The notes beneath the pieces are model-generated. The model worked only from the letters and a program-made list of their open reading frames with translations. It was not told the DNA's origin and did no database searches. From assembly GCA_001769505.1 (NCBI GenBank), contig MEOF01000018.1, positions 1 to 64,000 on the forward strand: DNA of 64,000 nt. The letters are read 5' to 3'. Shown here one piece after another: positions 53,750-61,331 of this stretch (positions are counted from its first letter, which is position 1; every line of letters starts with the position of its first letter). The DNA comes from Bacteroidetes bacterium GWF2_33_38 (lineage in GTDB: Bacteria > Bacteroidota > Bacteroidia > Bacteroidales > GWF2-33-38). Both the position numbers and the translations under genes were made by a program.

Positions 53750-54202
53750 TTATTCTTTTGTTCGTGAATCAATAATTATGGTTACAGGTCCATCGTTTAC
53801 TAAACTGACGTCCATCATAGCTCCAAATCTACCAGTCAATGGTTTTATGCCCGATTCAATTTGCAGTTGGTTTATAAAAGCTTCGTAAAGAGGAATGGCT
53901 TTTTCAGTTAGTTCTGCTTTTATATACGAGGGGCGATTTCCTTTTTTGGTACTTGCATGAAGTGTAAATTGACTTACAACAAGAAGTTCGCCGTTTATTT
54001 CTTTAATCGAGATGTTCATTATTCCATTCTCATCGTTAAAAATTCGGAGATTTACTATTTTTTTGACCAAATATTCAATATCCGAAAAAGCATCATCTTT
54101 CTCAATTCCCAACAATATCAAAAGTCCTTTTTCAATTCTACTTATCTCGACCTTATCAATAAAAACAGAAGCCGTTTTTACTCTTTGTACAACTACTCTC
54201 AT
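53750..54202 (-). CDS. dtd: D-aminoacyl-tRNA deacylase
   Basis: 150 residues, standard length. The start MRVVVQRVKTASVFID and the two catalytic loops are canonical: the SQFTL motif (VVSQFTLHA) and the C-terminal NxGPVT motif (LVNDGPVTIIID). It removes D-amino acids (and glycine) from mischarged tRNA. It is followed by the MazG-like gene with a 3-bp gap. No oddities are seen. Confidence 0.95.
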   Translation of the reverse strand: MRVVVQRVKTASVFIDKVEISRIEKGLLILLGIEKDDAFSDIEYLVKKIVNLRIFNDENGIMNISIKEINGELLVVSQFTLHASTKKGNRPSYIKAELTEKAIPLYEAFINQLQIESGIKPLTGRFGAMMDVSLVNDGPVTIIIDSRTKE

Positions 54203-54301
54203 GTTATTTAATCAAAAAACATTATCTTTAAGCCAAAAGTAGTTTTTTCTTATACAATCGGAAAAATTCTTTTAAAATTTAACATAAACTCCTTGTTACA
54301 G

Positions 54302-55351
54302 ATGAAAAAAATATTCTTTATTTCCTTTTTTGTTCTTACTCTATTAAATTCTTTTGGACAAATCCCAAACGGATACTACGATTCAGCCGAAGGATTAACC
54401 GGAACTCAATTGCAATCGGCTTTGCACAATATCATTAAAAATCATTGGGTAATTAATTACGATAATCTTTGGAGTTATTTTTCGCTTACCGATAAAAAAG
54501 CAAACGGTAAAGTTTGGGATATGTATTCAGATAATCCGAGTGGCTCAACTCCCTATGAATTTGTTTTTAGCACCGACCAATGTGGCTCATACGATTCGGA
54601 AAACGACTGCTATAATCGAGAACATTCTTGGCCACAAAGTTGGTTTGGAGAATCCTCTCCGATGGTTTCCGATTTATTTCATGTGTATCCTACCGATGGA
54701 TATGTAAATAATATTAGGGCAAATTATCCATTTGGGGAAGTGAATAACCCAAGCAAAACAACTCTAAATGGAAGCAAATTAGGACCTTGCGTTTCTCCTG
54801 GATATTCAGGAACTGTATTTGAACCAATCGACGATTTTAAAGGAGATTTTGCTCGTACATATTTTTATATGTCGACAAGATATTACGGTGAAGATTCAGG
54901 TTGGCCTGGAAGTGCAATGACTGATGGTGCAAACTTAAAAGAATGGGCATTGGATATGATGATTGAGTGGCACAAAGCCGACACAGTAAGCCAAAAAGAG
55001 ATTGATCGAAATAATAAAGTTTATACGTACCAACACAATCGAAATCCTTTTATCGACCATCCTGAATACGTGGCCGACATTTGGACAAGTTCGATTGAAG
55101 AAATTAATGACGATAAAATTAAAATTTATCCCAATCCGGCTAACGACAATTTATTTATAAAATACAATGTTAGCTCAACTTCTTTCGATTTTTCTATCTT
55201 TAATATTTTGGGGCAAAAAATGCTTTCAGATAATGACCTTGACAACGATGGTAAGCTTGAAATTAATATTTCATCTTTCGAAAAAGGAATTTATTTTCTA
55301 ATTGTAACTTCTGAAAAAACACCCAAATATCGCAAAATTGTGATTGAATGA
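54302..55351 (+). CDS. Secreted endonuclease I-family nuclease with T9SS sorting domain
   Basis: About 349 residues from the ATG at 54302 (a TTG three codons upstream was not used). A signal peptide (KKIFFISFFVLTLLNSFGQ) precedes the EndA/NucM domain, with CYNREHSWPQSWF holding the catalytic His, and SDLFHVYPTDGYVNNIRANYPFG. The C-terminal ~75 residues form a T9SS type A sorting domain: KIYPNPANDNLFI..FSIFNILGQKMLS and GIYFLIVTSE. It would be exported by the type IX system and cleave DNA or RNA outside the cell, probably for nutrients. It is a single gene. Confidence 0.92.
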   Translation: MKKIFFISFFVLTLLNSFGQIPNGYYDSAEGLTGTQLQSALHNIIKNHWVINYDNLWSYFSLTDKKANGKVWDMYSDNPSGSTPYEFVFSTDQCGSYDSENDCYNREHSWPQSWFGESSPMVSDLFHVYPTDGYVNNIRANYPFGEVNNPSKTTLNGSKLGPCVSPGYSGTVFEPIDDFKGDFARTYFYMSTRYYGEDSGWPGSAMTDGANLKEWALDMMIEWHKADTVSQKEIDRNNKVYTYQHNRNPFIDHPEYVADIWTSSIEEINDDKIKIYPNPANDNLFIKYNVSSTSFDFSIFNILGQKMLSDNDLDNDGKLEINISSFEKGIYFLIVTSEKTPKYRKIVIE

Positions 55352-55463
55352 AAAACTAACTTACCCTATCAAGAAGCCTGAAAAATTGCTTATTCGTTGT
55401 AATACAATCCTTTATACTCCAATTGTCATTTTGACCACATTCCCTTTTTTTATTGTCTTGCTA

Positions 55464-55934
55464 TTAGTAAATAGGTTCCCACAATTGAACTTTATTTCCA
55501 TCTCCGTCAAGAATATGTACAAACTTACCGTAATCGTATGTTTCAATTTTGTCAACTATTGTTACACCTTCTTTTCTCAGTTCTTCTACAAGACGCTCCA
55601 AGTTTTCTACACGGTAGTTGATCATAAAGTGCTTCTCAAAGTATTTTGAATCTTCAGAGAATGGCGTCCATTGCGTTTGTGCTTTTTTTGTACTGTCTGG
55701 ACTTTCGTACCATTCAAAGGTCGCACCATATGGGTTTGTGTCCAAACCAAGGTGCTTTTGATACCATTCGGTTGTTGCTTTGGGGTCTTTGCATTTAAAA
55801 AAAACGCCTCCAATTCCTGTTACTCGTTTCATTTTATTGTTATTTGTTGTTGTTATTGTCTTAACTGCGAAACCGAGACAAAAACTTGTCGCAAGTGTCA
55901 AAGTTATTAAAATTATTTTCTTCATTATTGCCAT
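55464..55934 (-). CDS. VOC/glyoxalase-family protein with N-terminal signal or anchor
   Basis: 156 residues. The N-terminal segment KKIILITLTLATSFCLGFAV is a signal peptide or anchor. The VOC domain starts at MKRVTGIGGVFFKC (residue ~35) and includes DPKATTEWYQKHLGL, FMINYRVENLERLVEELRKEGV and ILDGDGNKVQLWEP. Metal-ligand positions (Glu/His) cannot be assigned with certainty. An alternative start at 55925 (MKKII) is also possible. It is the lowest gene in the accessory array at 55.5-59.6 kb but lacks the repeat module at its own 3' end. Substrate is unknown. Confidence 0.75.
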   Translation of the reverse strand: MAIMKKIILITLTLATSFCLGFAVKTITTTNNNKMKRVTGIGGVFFKCKDPKATTEWYQKHLGLDTNPYGATFEWYESPDSTKKAQTQWTPFSEDSKYFEKHFMINYRVENLERLVEELRKEGVTIVDKIETYDYGKFVHILDGDGNKVQLWEPIY

Positions 55935-56041
55935 TTTAATGTGTTGTCAATTTTATTGTCGGTCTTTCTAAGCTATTGACTAACGTCAAATATTATATCT
56001 AATAATCAGCTAGTTAATTCTTTTTGTCAGTTCGAACTTCC

Positions 56042-56198
56042 TTTTTGCCCTTGTCGGAATCCTTTCCGACAATAGACCAAAATATACTCCAAAAATTTGG
56101 AGCAAAGAGCAAAATCTGTATGCAAATCGAACCATTCCGATTTATAGGAGTGGTTTACTCCGTCAGATTTTACTAGCGGAAAAGTCTGCTCGATTGGG
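56042..56198. repeat. ~150-bp hairpin module, copy A
   Basis: Starts TTTTTGCCCTTGTCGG. It holds three hairpins: TGTCGGAA-tcct-TTCCGACA, CTCCAAA-aa-TTTGGAG and CCATTCC-gattta-ta-GGAGTGG. It ends with TAGCGGAAAAGTCTGCTCGA. AAAATCTG pairs with CAGATTTT around the third hairpin. It stops 2 bp before the stop codon of the minus-strand gene at 56200. The third hairpin's loop is inverted compared with copies B and C. Confidence 0.88.
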
Positions 56199-56199
56199 C

Positions 56200-56421
56200 T
56201 TAGTTTTGCTTTTTAACTATTTCAAAATCATATAAAATAATGGTTTCTATTTCATCTTGCCATTGTTCAATTGAAAAAACATTTGGATATTTGTCAACTA
56301 TTGATGTTTCTATATATTCTGTTCTTCCTTTTATTTTAATTTTCGCCTTAAATGTTATTGGTTTTTCAAGATGATGAACTGTCGTCAAAACAACTAATTT
56401 TGAATCCAATGAAACCAGCAT
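56200..56421 (-). CDS. Small hypothetical protein in the cassette array
   Basis: 73 residues starting MLVSLDSKLVVLTTVHHLEKPITFKAKI. It has no signal peptide, span or known motif. It is mostly beta-strand in pattern and could be a small soluble protein. It starts 33 bp after the stop of the 235-residue gene, on the same strand, and may be its partner. Its 3' end abuts hairpin module copy A. Confidence 0.45.
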   Translation of the reverse strand: MLVSLDSKLVVLTTVHHLEKPITFKAKIKIKGRTEYIETSIVDKYPNVFSIEQWQDEIETIILYDFEIVKKQN

Positions 56422-56454
56422 ATTTTATGACTCGTTGTTGGCAGAAGTTGATTA

Positions 56455-57162
56455 TTATTGATAGTTTGTCATCCACGATGAATAATCTGAAACTATAATA
56501 TAATTTGGAGACTTTTCATCTATCACTTCCAAATCCCACAATGGTAAATCAAATTTTTTATTGTCAGATAATCTTTTAACTTTTATTAGAATTCCTTTCC
56601 AATCATCAATATCTTCAACTAAGCTAATAAATTCAAATTTATCTGTATATGAAGGTTGGGTTAATTTCAATTTTTCATATTCATTTTTACTCCACCCTCC
56701 CAATATATATGGCTCCTCCCAATCAAAGTCTTCCATTCCTGTCAATATACATGGCTTTTGAATATTCTCTTCTAGAAATTTAAAGTAGACTCCTTGATTT
56801 TTTTCTGTCACAGTAGAATCGTTTGATTTTAATACATTTAAAATTCGCTTTTCTTCTTCATCCAGTGAATATCGTGCATTTATCTCTTTTTGTTTTAGCA
56901 AAGTATCATTTTGTGTATCTCTTGGTTTTGCAAGCTCTAAATCTTCTATATCTAAACATATTTCTGTATAATCAGCATCTTCGACAATACTATCAATTAT
57001 ATAATCCTTACTTAAACTTTCTAATGATAGACTATCTAATTCAATCGTAACCGAATTAAAACCAAGTTCAGTAATACGTCCTTGCCAACCTTCTATTTTT
57101 AAATCACCATAATCTGGCGACATTACGCCTTTCTTAACTTTTACATTATCTCCTTTTTTCAT
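56455..57162 (-). CDS. Hypothetical protein with N-terminal KOW/SH3-like domain, cassette array
   Basis: 235 residues. The first ~45 residues (KKGDNVKVKKGVMSPDYGD..EGWQGRITEL) have the GDxVxVxxG pattern of a small beta-barrel (KOW/SH3-like). A similar opening occurs in some calcium-binding-type proteins. The rest is acidic and unrecognised (EKILNVLKSND.. region, YIILGGW.. ). Its promoter sits in repeat module copy 2 with a TTTG-N19-TACTTTTG pattern identical to that of the TIR/SEFIR gene at 11096-12544. Function is unknown. Confidence 0.6.
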   Translation of the reverse strand: MKKGDNVKVKKGVMSPDYGDLKIEGWQGRITELGFNSVTIELDSLSLESLSKDYIIDSIVEDADYTEICLDIEDLELAKPRDTQNDTLLKQKEINARYSLDEEEKRILNVLKSNDSTVTEKNQGVYFKFLEENIQKPCILTGMEDFDWEEPYILGGWSKNEYEKLKLTQPSYTDKFEFISLVEDIDDWKGILIKVKRLSDNKKFDLPLWDLEVIDEKSPNYIIVSDYSSWMTNYQ

Positions 57163-57221
57163 TGCACTGTGTTTTTTTCAATTTCTGCCAATATAATAGA
57201 GTTTTATTAATCGTTTTCAAA

Positions 57222-57252
57222 CAAAAGTAACAATAAATGAGAGTCTTTCAAA
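57222..57252 (-). promoter_or_regulatory. Consensus Bacteroidota promoter of the 56455-57162 gene
   Basis: On the minus strand TTTG (57252-57249) precedes TACTTTTG (57229-57222) by 19 bp. Sequence and distance to the start (60 bp from the -7 element) match the promoter of the TIR/SEFIR gene. Confidence 0.7.
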
Positions 57253-57284
57253 AGACGAATAATGATAATCAGAGAAATAAGGAA

Positions 57285-57410
57285 ATGATTGATAAAACTG
57301 AGTTGGACTATGTCGCTATGGGCATTCTATTTTTTGCCCTTGTCGAAATCCTTTCCGACAACAGATCAAAATATACTCCAAAAATTTGGAGCAAAGAGCA
57401 AAATCTGTAA
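57285..57410 (+). CDS. Possible small membrane peptide (41 aa) spanning both repeat modules
   Basis: The frame opens MIDKTELDYVAMGILFFALV and continues EILSDNRSKYTPKIWSKEQ to a stop. It has one predicted span followed by a polar tail. Its first 16 residues equal the 35-residue frame at 12666-12773, and its tail is also readable in module copies A and C. It may be a true small protein of the element or only a reading of palindromic DNA. Confidence 0.3.
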   Translation: MIDKTELDYVAMGILFFALVEILSDNRSKYTPKIWSKEQNL

Positions 57411-57495
57411 ATCGAACCGCACCTATAAATCAGAGTGGTGTACTCAGTCAGAATTTACTGGCGGAAAAGTCTGTTCGACTGTGCGTTCGGTATAT

Positions 57496-57648
57496 TTATC
57501 TCGCCAATTTTAATTTTCTGCGATTTAAATATTCTTTAAATTCCGCAAAAGTCATTCCTTTAGTTTCTTTTGCAATTTTCTCTTTCACTTCTCTGAAAAA
57601 TTTAACGGTGTCAAATTCTTTTTCTGTGATATTTGGTTTATTATTCAT
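57496..57648 (-). CDS. Small antitoxin-like protein paired with the PIN protein
   Basis: 50 residues starting MNNKPNITEKEFDTVKFFRE, then VKEKIAKETKGMTFAEFKEY, ending NRRKLKLAR. The pattern EFDTVKFFREVKEKI with a downstream MTFxEFKxYL is like short antitoxins I associate with PIN toxins. Its start overlaps the end of the PIN gene by 8 bp, so the toxin gene comes first, the reverse of the usual order. Its stop is 10 bp from hairpin module B. Confidence 0.6.
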   Translation of the reverse strand: MNNKPNITEKEFDTVKFFREVKEKIAKETKGMTFAEFKEYLNRRKLKLAR

Positions 57649-58102
57649 TTGTAATAATGTCTTTAGGTGAACGAATGTCTAATTGAATATGTCCGTTTTT
57701 AATGTTAATTGCATTGTAGCCTCTAATTCTAAAAATGTTTACAATATGTTTAAAATTCCAGCTGATTAAATAGTCAACTTTGTTAATTGTCGCACAAGCA
57801 ATATGCCTGCAATCGTCAATGCTTGTTTCTCCAACCACTTTTTCTTGGATATATTCTTCGGCAAGTTGGTTGATTTCTTCTGTAATTTCTACAAATTCTG
57901 TTTGATTTTTGCCAAGACCTAAAAAATGATTTTTTACTTTTTCGGGTGCATTTTCAAGTTCATATTCGCAAAGATCAGAGTAAACACAGATTATTTCTCC
58001 ATTTTTAACCATTTCAAAAAGCAATTCAGTTTCTTGTTGGAATTCAACGTCATAAATTCCACCAAAAACAGAAGTGTCGAAGTATAATCTTGGTTTTTTC
58101 AT
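57641..58102 (-). CDS. PIN-domain ribonuclease, toxin-like
   Basis: 153 residues, one PIN domain. The first Asp is in RLYFDTSVFGG (residue ~9). A second acid lies in DLCEYELENA, and the last pair in SIDDCRHIACATINKVDYLISWNFKHIVN, giving the four-acid metal site of PIN nucleases. Such proteins act as RNA-cutting toxins in type II systems. A small antitoxin-like gene follows, overlapping by 8 bp. The pair forms one cassette of the array and ends at module B. Confidence 0.78.
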   Translation of the reverse strand: MKKPRLYFDTSVFGGIYDVEFQQETELLFEMVKNGEIICVYSDLCEYELENAPEKVKNHFLGLGKNQTEFVEITEEINQLAEEYIQEKVVGETSIDDCRHIACATINKVDYLISWNFKHIVNIFRIRGYNAINIKNGHIQLDIRSPKDIITNE

Positions 58103-58193
58103 TTAACAAATATAATTCTTTTTTTTGAGATTTCTGTTAGTCAATTTCACGTTCTGTCTGTCAATGCTGACGCATACGCCTGTTGTTTATTTT

Positions 58194-58348
58194 TTTTGCC
58201 CTTGTCGGAATCCTTTCCGACAGCATACCAAAATATACTCCAAAAATTTGGAGCAAAGAGCAAAATCTGCAAATCGAACCGCTCCTATAAATCGGAGTAG
58301 CATACTCAGTCAGAATTTACTAGCGGAAAAGTCTGCTCGATTAGCGGA
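58194..58348. repeat. ~150-bp hairpin module, copy C
   Basis: Matches copies A and B: TTTTGCCCTTGTCGG, the TGTCGGAA/TTCCGACA and CTCCAAA/TTTGGAG hairpins, then CGCTCC-tataaatc-GGAGTAGC and a shared end TAGCGGAAAAGTCTGCTCGA. It ends 10 bp before the stop codon of the DUF6602-like gene at 58359. Confidence 0.88.
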
Positions 58349-58358
58349 TATTTTTTTC

Positions 58359-59129
58359 TTACATATCAAATAATCCAAATGCAAAATAACTATTTAAATC
58401 TCCCTTCTTATAGTATGAATCTCTTTCTTTTCTTGATTCATCAGTTTTTCTATTTTTATCATTATATTCCTCAATTAGTGAATAAACTGAGATATAAAAG
58501 TTTTGTAACGCACTTATCTCTGTGCCCTTTTCATCATTAAAAAAATACGAACTATATCCTATCTGCTCTCTGTCTCCTATCACTGAATCCTTTCTTAAAT
58601 GATACGAATTATTTATACCAGTAATTTCATCTGGTAATGATTGAAAAGTATTATGGTCAAATTGTTGATAATCCCCTTTATGCTTATACGATTGAAAATA
58701 TCCACTGAGTTTTGTAATATCACAAGAATTATAAACAAATAGATATTTTTTTGCACCTGTAATCATGCTAATATTTTCAAAATAATCTATCACACTATGG
58801 AAAATAGACTTATTTAAAGTTGTTTTTACCTCAATTACAGCAATCACTGAGTCTGATGGAACAACTACAATGTCATTAATTCTGTAGAAAGGGGCATAAA
58901 AATTAGAATCATATATTAAAATGTCGCATTGCTTAGACAACATTCCATTTTCAGATAAAATAAACCCTTGTTCGACGCTAACACTTTTTGGTAAATAATT
59001 TTTCAGAAATGACCTCAATATTTCTTCCGTTAATACTCCAATTGTTGGATTGTGTTTTTTTATAAACTGTCTTGTTTGATTTAACTTTATCAACAGTTCA
59101 TCACTCACTAATTTAAAATAGTTTACCAT
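58359..59129 (-). CDS. DUF6602-like, PD-(D/E)XK-nuclease-type protein
   Basis: 256 residues. The core GFILSENGMLSKQCDILIYD and, after a spacer, VIAVIEVKTTLNKS gives the D..ExK signature of restriction-type nucleases, with Asp in QCDIL and Glu/Lys in IEVKT. N-terminal blocks KKHNPTIGVLTEEILRSFLKNYLP are also conserved in DUF6602 proteins. It could be a nuclease of a defence system, but some DUF6602 relatives are unstudied. A membrane protein gene lies 8 bp upstream on the same strand. Confidence 0.72.
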   Translation of the reverse strand: MVNYFKLVSDELLIKLNQTRQFIKKHNPTIGVLTEEILRSFLKNYLPKSVSVEQGFILSENGMLSKQCDILIYDSNFYAPFYRINDIVVVPSDSVIAVIEVKTTLNKSIFHSVIDYFENISMITGAKKYLFVYNSCDITKLSGYFQSYKHKGDYQQFDHNTFQSLPDEITGINNSYHLRKDSVIGDREQIGYSSYFFNDEKGTEISALQNFYISVYSLIEEYNDKNRKTDESRKERDSYYKKGDLNSYFAFGLFDM

Positions 59130-59137
59130 TTTAATAA

Positions 59138-59617
59138 TTATAAATCTATCAATTGTTTCATTTGGTCAACTTCTGTATCTGCCGTCATTATTAGTTTTAA
59201 TATATCACTTTCATTAATCAACGTTTTGGGATGCCCCATATCTTTTCTTATAAGAATGTATAATTCTAAAAACAATTTTGCATGCCTCATATCACCTTCA
59301 TTATTAGAAATAAATCTATTCCATTCTATGAATTTTTTTACAATTAAGTCAGGGGCGTAAATAAGCAAGTCTTTTTTAATATCAATTATCTTTGTTCCAA
59401 TTACCTTGATACTTTGGTTTTTTATACCTTTTTCGGATTTAATTATGTCAAAAAACAAGGAATATACACCATGATAGAGCTTGTATTTTCTTTCTGAAAG
59501 CTGACTTTCAATTGATTTTAATTTCTCTTTTTGTTCTTTAATTATAAATCCAAGTCCAGAAGAAATAATTACCAAGACTGCGACTAGAATTTCTGAAATT
59601 GAAATTGAATATTCCAT
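59138..59617 (-). CDS. Single-span membrane protein paired with the DUF6602-like gene
   Basis: 159 residues. One N-terminal span (ISEILVAVLVIISSGLGFII) is followed by a coiled segment KEQKEKLKSIESQLSERKYK and a helical soluble part (YHGVYSLFFDIIKSEKGIKNQ..WNRFISNNEGDMRHAKLFLEL). No known motif. It is the first gene of a two-gene unit with the DUF6602-like gene, 8 bp apart. The gap above it (59618-59912) holds no recognisable gene. Confidence 0.65.
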   Translation of the reverse strand: MEYSISISEILVAVLVIISSGLGFIIKEQKEKLKSIESQLSERKYKLYHGVYSLFFDIIKSEKGIKNQSIKVIGTKIIDIKKDLLIYAPDLIVKKFIEWNRFISNNEGDMRHAKLFLELYILIRKDMGHPKTLINESDILKLIMTADTEVDQMKQLIDL

Positions 59618-59912
59618 ATGGCGGTTGTTTTTTTAAATAGCCCATACGTCAGTTCGTCTAACAACCTACAATATGGTTTAAATTTTGACTAAATTAAAGC
59701 GATTATACGAGCGTGCAAAATATATTGAGGTTATTTTTATAAATCACCAGAATTCGTTAAAATTTATAATTTCGAGCCCCAAATGGCGGAATATTATTAA
59801 AAATTCAAGCGGAAGTATCTAAATCTTTTTTTAGTCTTTCATATCCTATTAGATTTATAATTCTGCGTAAATTGTATGCACTAAACATAAAATTCCACCA
59901 GACAAAAGGATA

Positions 59913-61211
59913 TTATTTGTCAACAATACTTACGTTGTCAATATCCCAAAAGCTTGCACTACCGTTTCCATCGCTGCTCGATTTATATCGAAAAGCGATT
60001 CGTACATCTGAACCGGAGTATTCCGATAAATTAATCTCGCCACTCGAAACCCAACCAGTAAAAGAACTTGTTGTATTTAAATCGAAGGTCGCCGATAATT
60101 TTGTCCAACTTGTAGTGGAAGCATCGCCAGTGTAATCGGTTGTGATATAAACTGCCATAGGTTCAGTTTCGGTGTCGGCAAAGCGACGACGGCTTGAAAA
60201 TGATAAAATAGGATTTACCGCAGTTGATAAATCAAATGAAGCAGAAACTAAATAATCGTCGTTTCCTGCCCCCGTACCATCTCCGTCCCAACCATTAATT
60301 TTCATGGTTAAATCAGTTGAGTTAAATATCCAAGCAGCATCACCCGAAATGCTTTTTTTATCCCAACCACTTGGTTCGGTTCCAAAATATTCAGCTAAAA
60401 TAGATGTGTACATTTGAATATCGTCAATATCACGAATATACAATCGATATTCGCTGTTATATGTGCTTAAAATTCCAGTAATATCACCAGTACCCTCTGG
60501 CAGTGTGTCATTCGCAAAAGTTGCATACGAACTATTGCTCAAAACCATTGTATTTCCATTCGCATCAACAACTGTTCTTTCGGGATAGGATTCTCCTGGG
60601 TTTGCAAAAAGATTGGTTCCTGCTTCTTGAAACGATACATTCGTGATTTTAACGAGTTTACTCAAATCACTTGTCGAAAATCCCGATGCTCCAACTACGG
60701 TTTTTGGGTCGGGAATAAAACTCAAATCAGGAAGACCATCAAGCATAACAATTGTGTCTATCTTATCGGATATTATTCTTCCTGGACCACCTTCAAAAAC
60801 ACTCCCAAACTGAGGAATTCCATACGAATTACCAAGGTAAAAACCTTTGCAGTTTAAATAAACAGTTTGACCAATCGGATATTTTAAATACATGTCTTTT
60901 GCGTCGATAGAAAGAACAATTCCTCCGGTTGAATCTTGCATATAAAGCTTTTTATAAATATTTCCCGACTCGTCGTTTGCTGTAATAATACCTTTAACAA
61001 AATAGTTCGAATCGATTAAATAAATTCCAGGTGAAGGAAGTGGAGATGGAGGTAAATTTTTCAATTGTTCTATAGTAATCATTGTTCCTCCGCTTGTGTC
61101 GGCTTCAGGAATATGATAAGGAGGAGTATCGAGCTCTAATTCTTTACAACTGCTAAGCGTAAGTATTCCTAAAGAAATTGTAAATATCAAAAATATTATT
61201 TGTAGTTTCAT
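59913..61211 (-). CDS. DUF5689 lipoprotein with C-terminal choice-of-anchor-J-like domain, copy 1
   Basis: About 432 residues from the ATG at 61211. A lipobox (GILTLSSC) marks a lipoprotein signal. DUF5689 covers ~50-270: FVKGIITANDESGNIYKKLYMQD, and later LSKLVKITNVSFQ and TMVLSNSSYATFA. The C-terminal ~150 residues resemble a jelly-roll anchor domain: FRYKSSSDGNGSASFWDIDNV. It is the last gene of a run beginning with a TonB receptor, and probably a cell-surface partner of it. It is a paralogue of the next gene. Confidence 0.83.
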   Translation of the reverse strand: MKLQIIFLIFTISLGILTLSSCKELELDTPPYHIPEADTSGGTMITIEQLKNLPPSPLPSPGIYLIDSNYFVKGIITANDESGNIYKKLYMQDSTGGIVLSIDAKDMYLKYPIGQTVYLNCKGFYLGNSYGIPQFGSVFEGGPGRIISDKIDTIVMLDGLPDLSFIPDPKTVVGASGFSTSDLSKLVKITNVSFQEAGTNLFANPGESYPERTVVDANGNTMVLSNSSYATFANDTLPEGTGDITGILSTYNSEYRLYIRDIDDIQMYTSILAEYFGTEPSGWDKKSISGDAAWIFNSTDLTMKINGWDGDGTGAGNDDYLVSASFDLSTAVNPILSFSSRRRFADTETEPMAVYITTDYTGDASTTSWTKLSATFDLNTTSSFTGWVSSGEINLSEYSGSDVRIAFRYKSSSDGNGSASFWDIDNVSIVDK

Positions 61212-61331
61212 CTGTTTATTTTTTAATTTTTTTTTTATTTGCCAGATGGAATACGCCAACAATAATCATCTTGGTTGTTGTTTTATTCCAAATCATGGCT
61301 ATTTCATAAATTCTATTTTTATTGTAGGTTA

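Larger units (their letters stand above)
57191..57485. repeat. Composite repeat: promoter module (57191-57333) fused to hairpin module copy B (57331-57485)
   Basis: The left 143 bp is nearly identical to 12571-12714. The right part is copy B of the hairpin module, like 56042-56198 and 58194-58348. The two join within ATTTTTTGCCC. This is the only place where both modules are contiguous. It spans the gap between the 5' end of the 235-residue gene and the 3' end of the PIN partner gene (57496), leaving 29 and 10 bp. Confidence 0.85.

Noticed and set aside
57386-57670. Plus-strand frame of 94 residues over the PIN partner gene
   Set aside because: It is a reading of hairpin module B running antisense into the antitoxin-like gene; the minus-strand genes explain the region.
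56042-58348. Calling the hairpin modules true integron attC sites
   Set aside because: The paired core motifs RYYYAAC and GTTRRRY could not be found at consistent places, and no integron integrase lies in the window.
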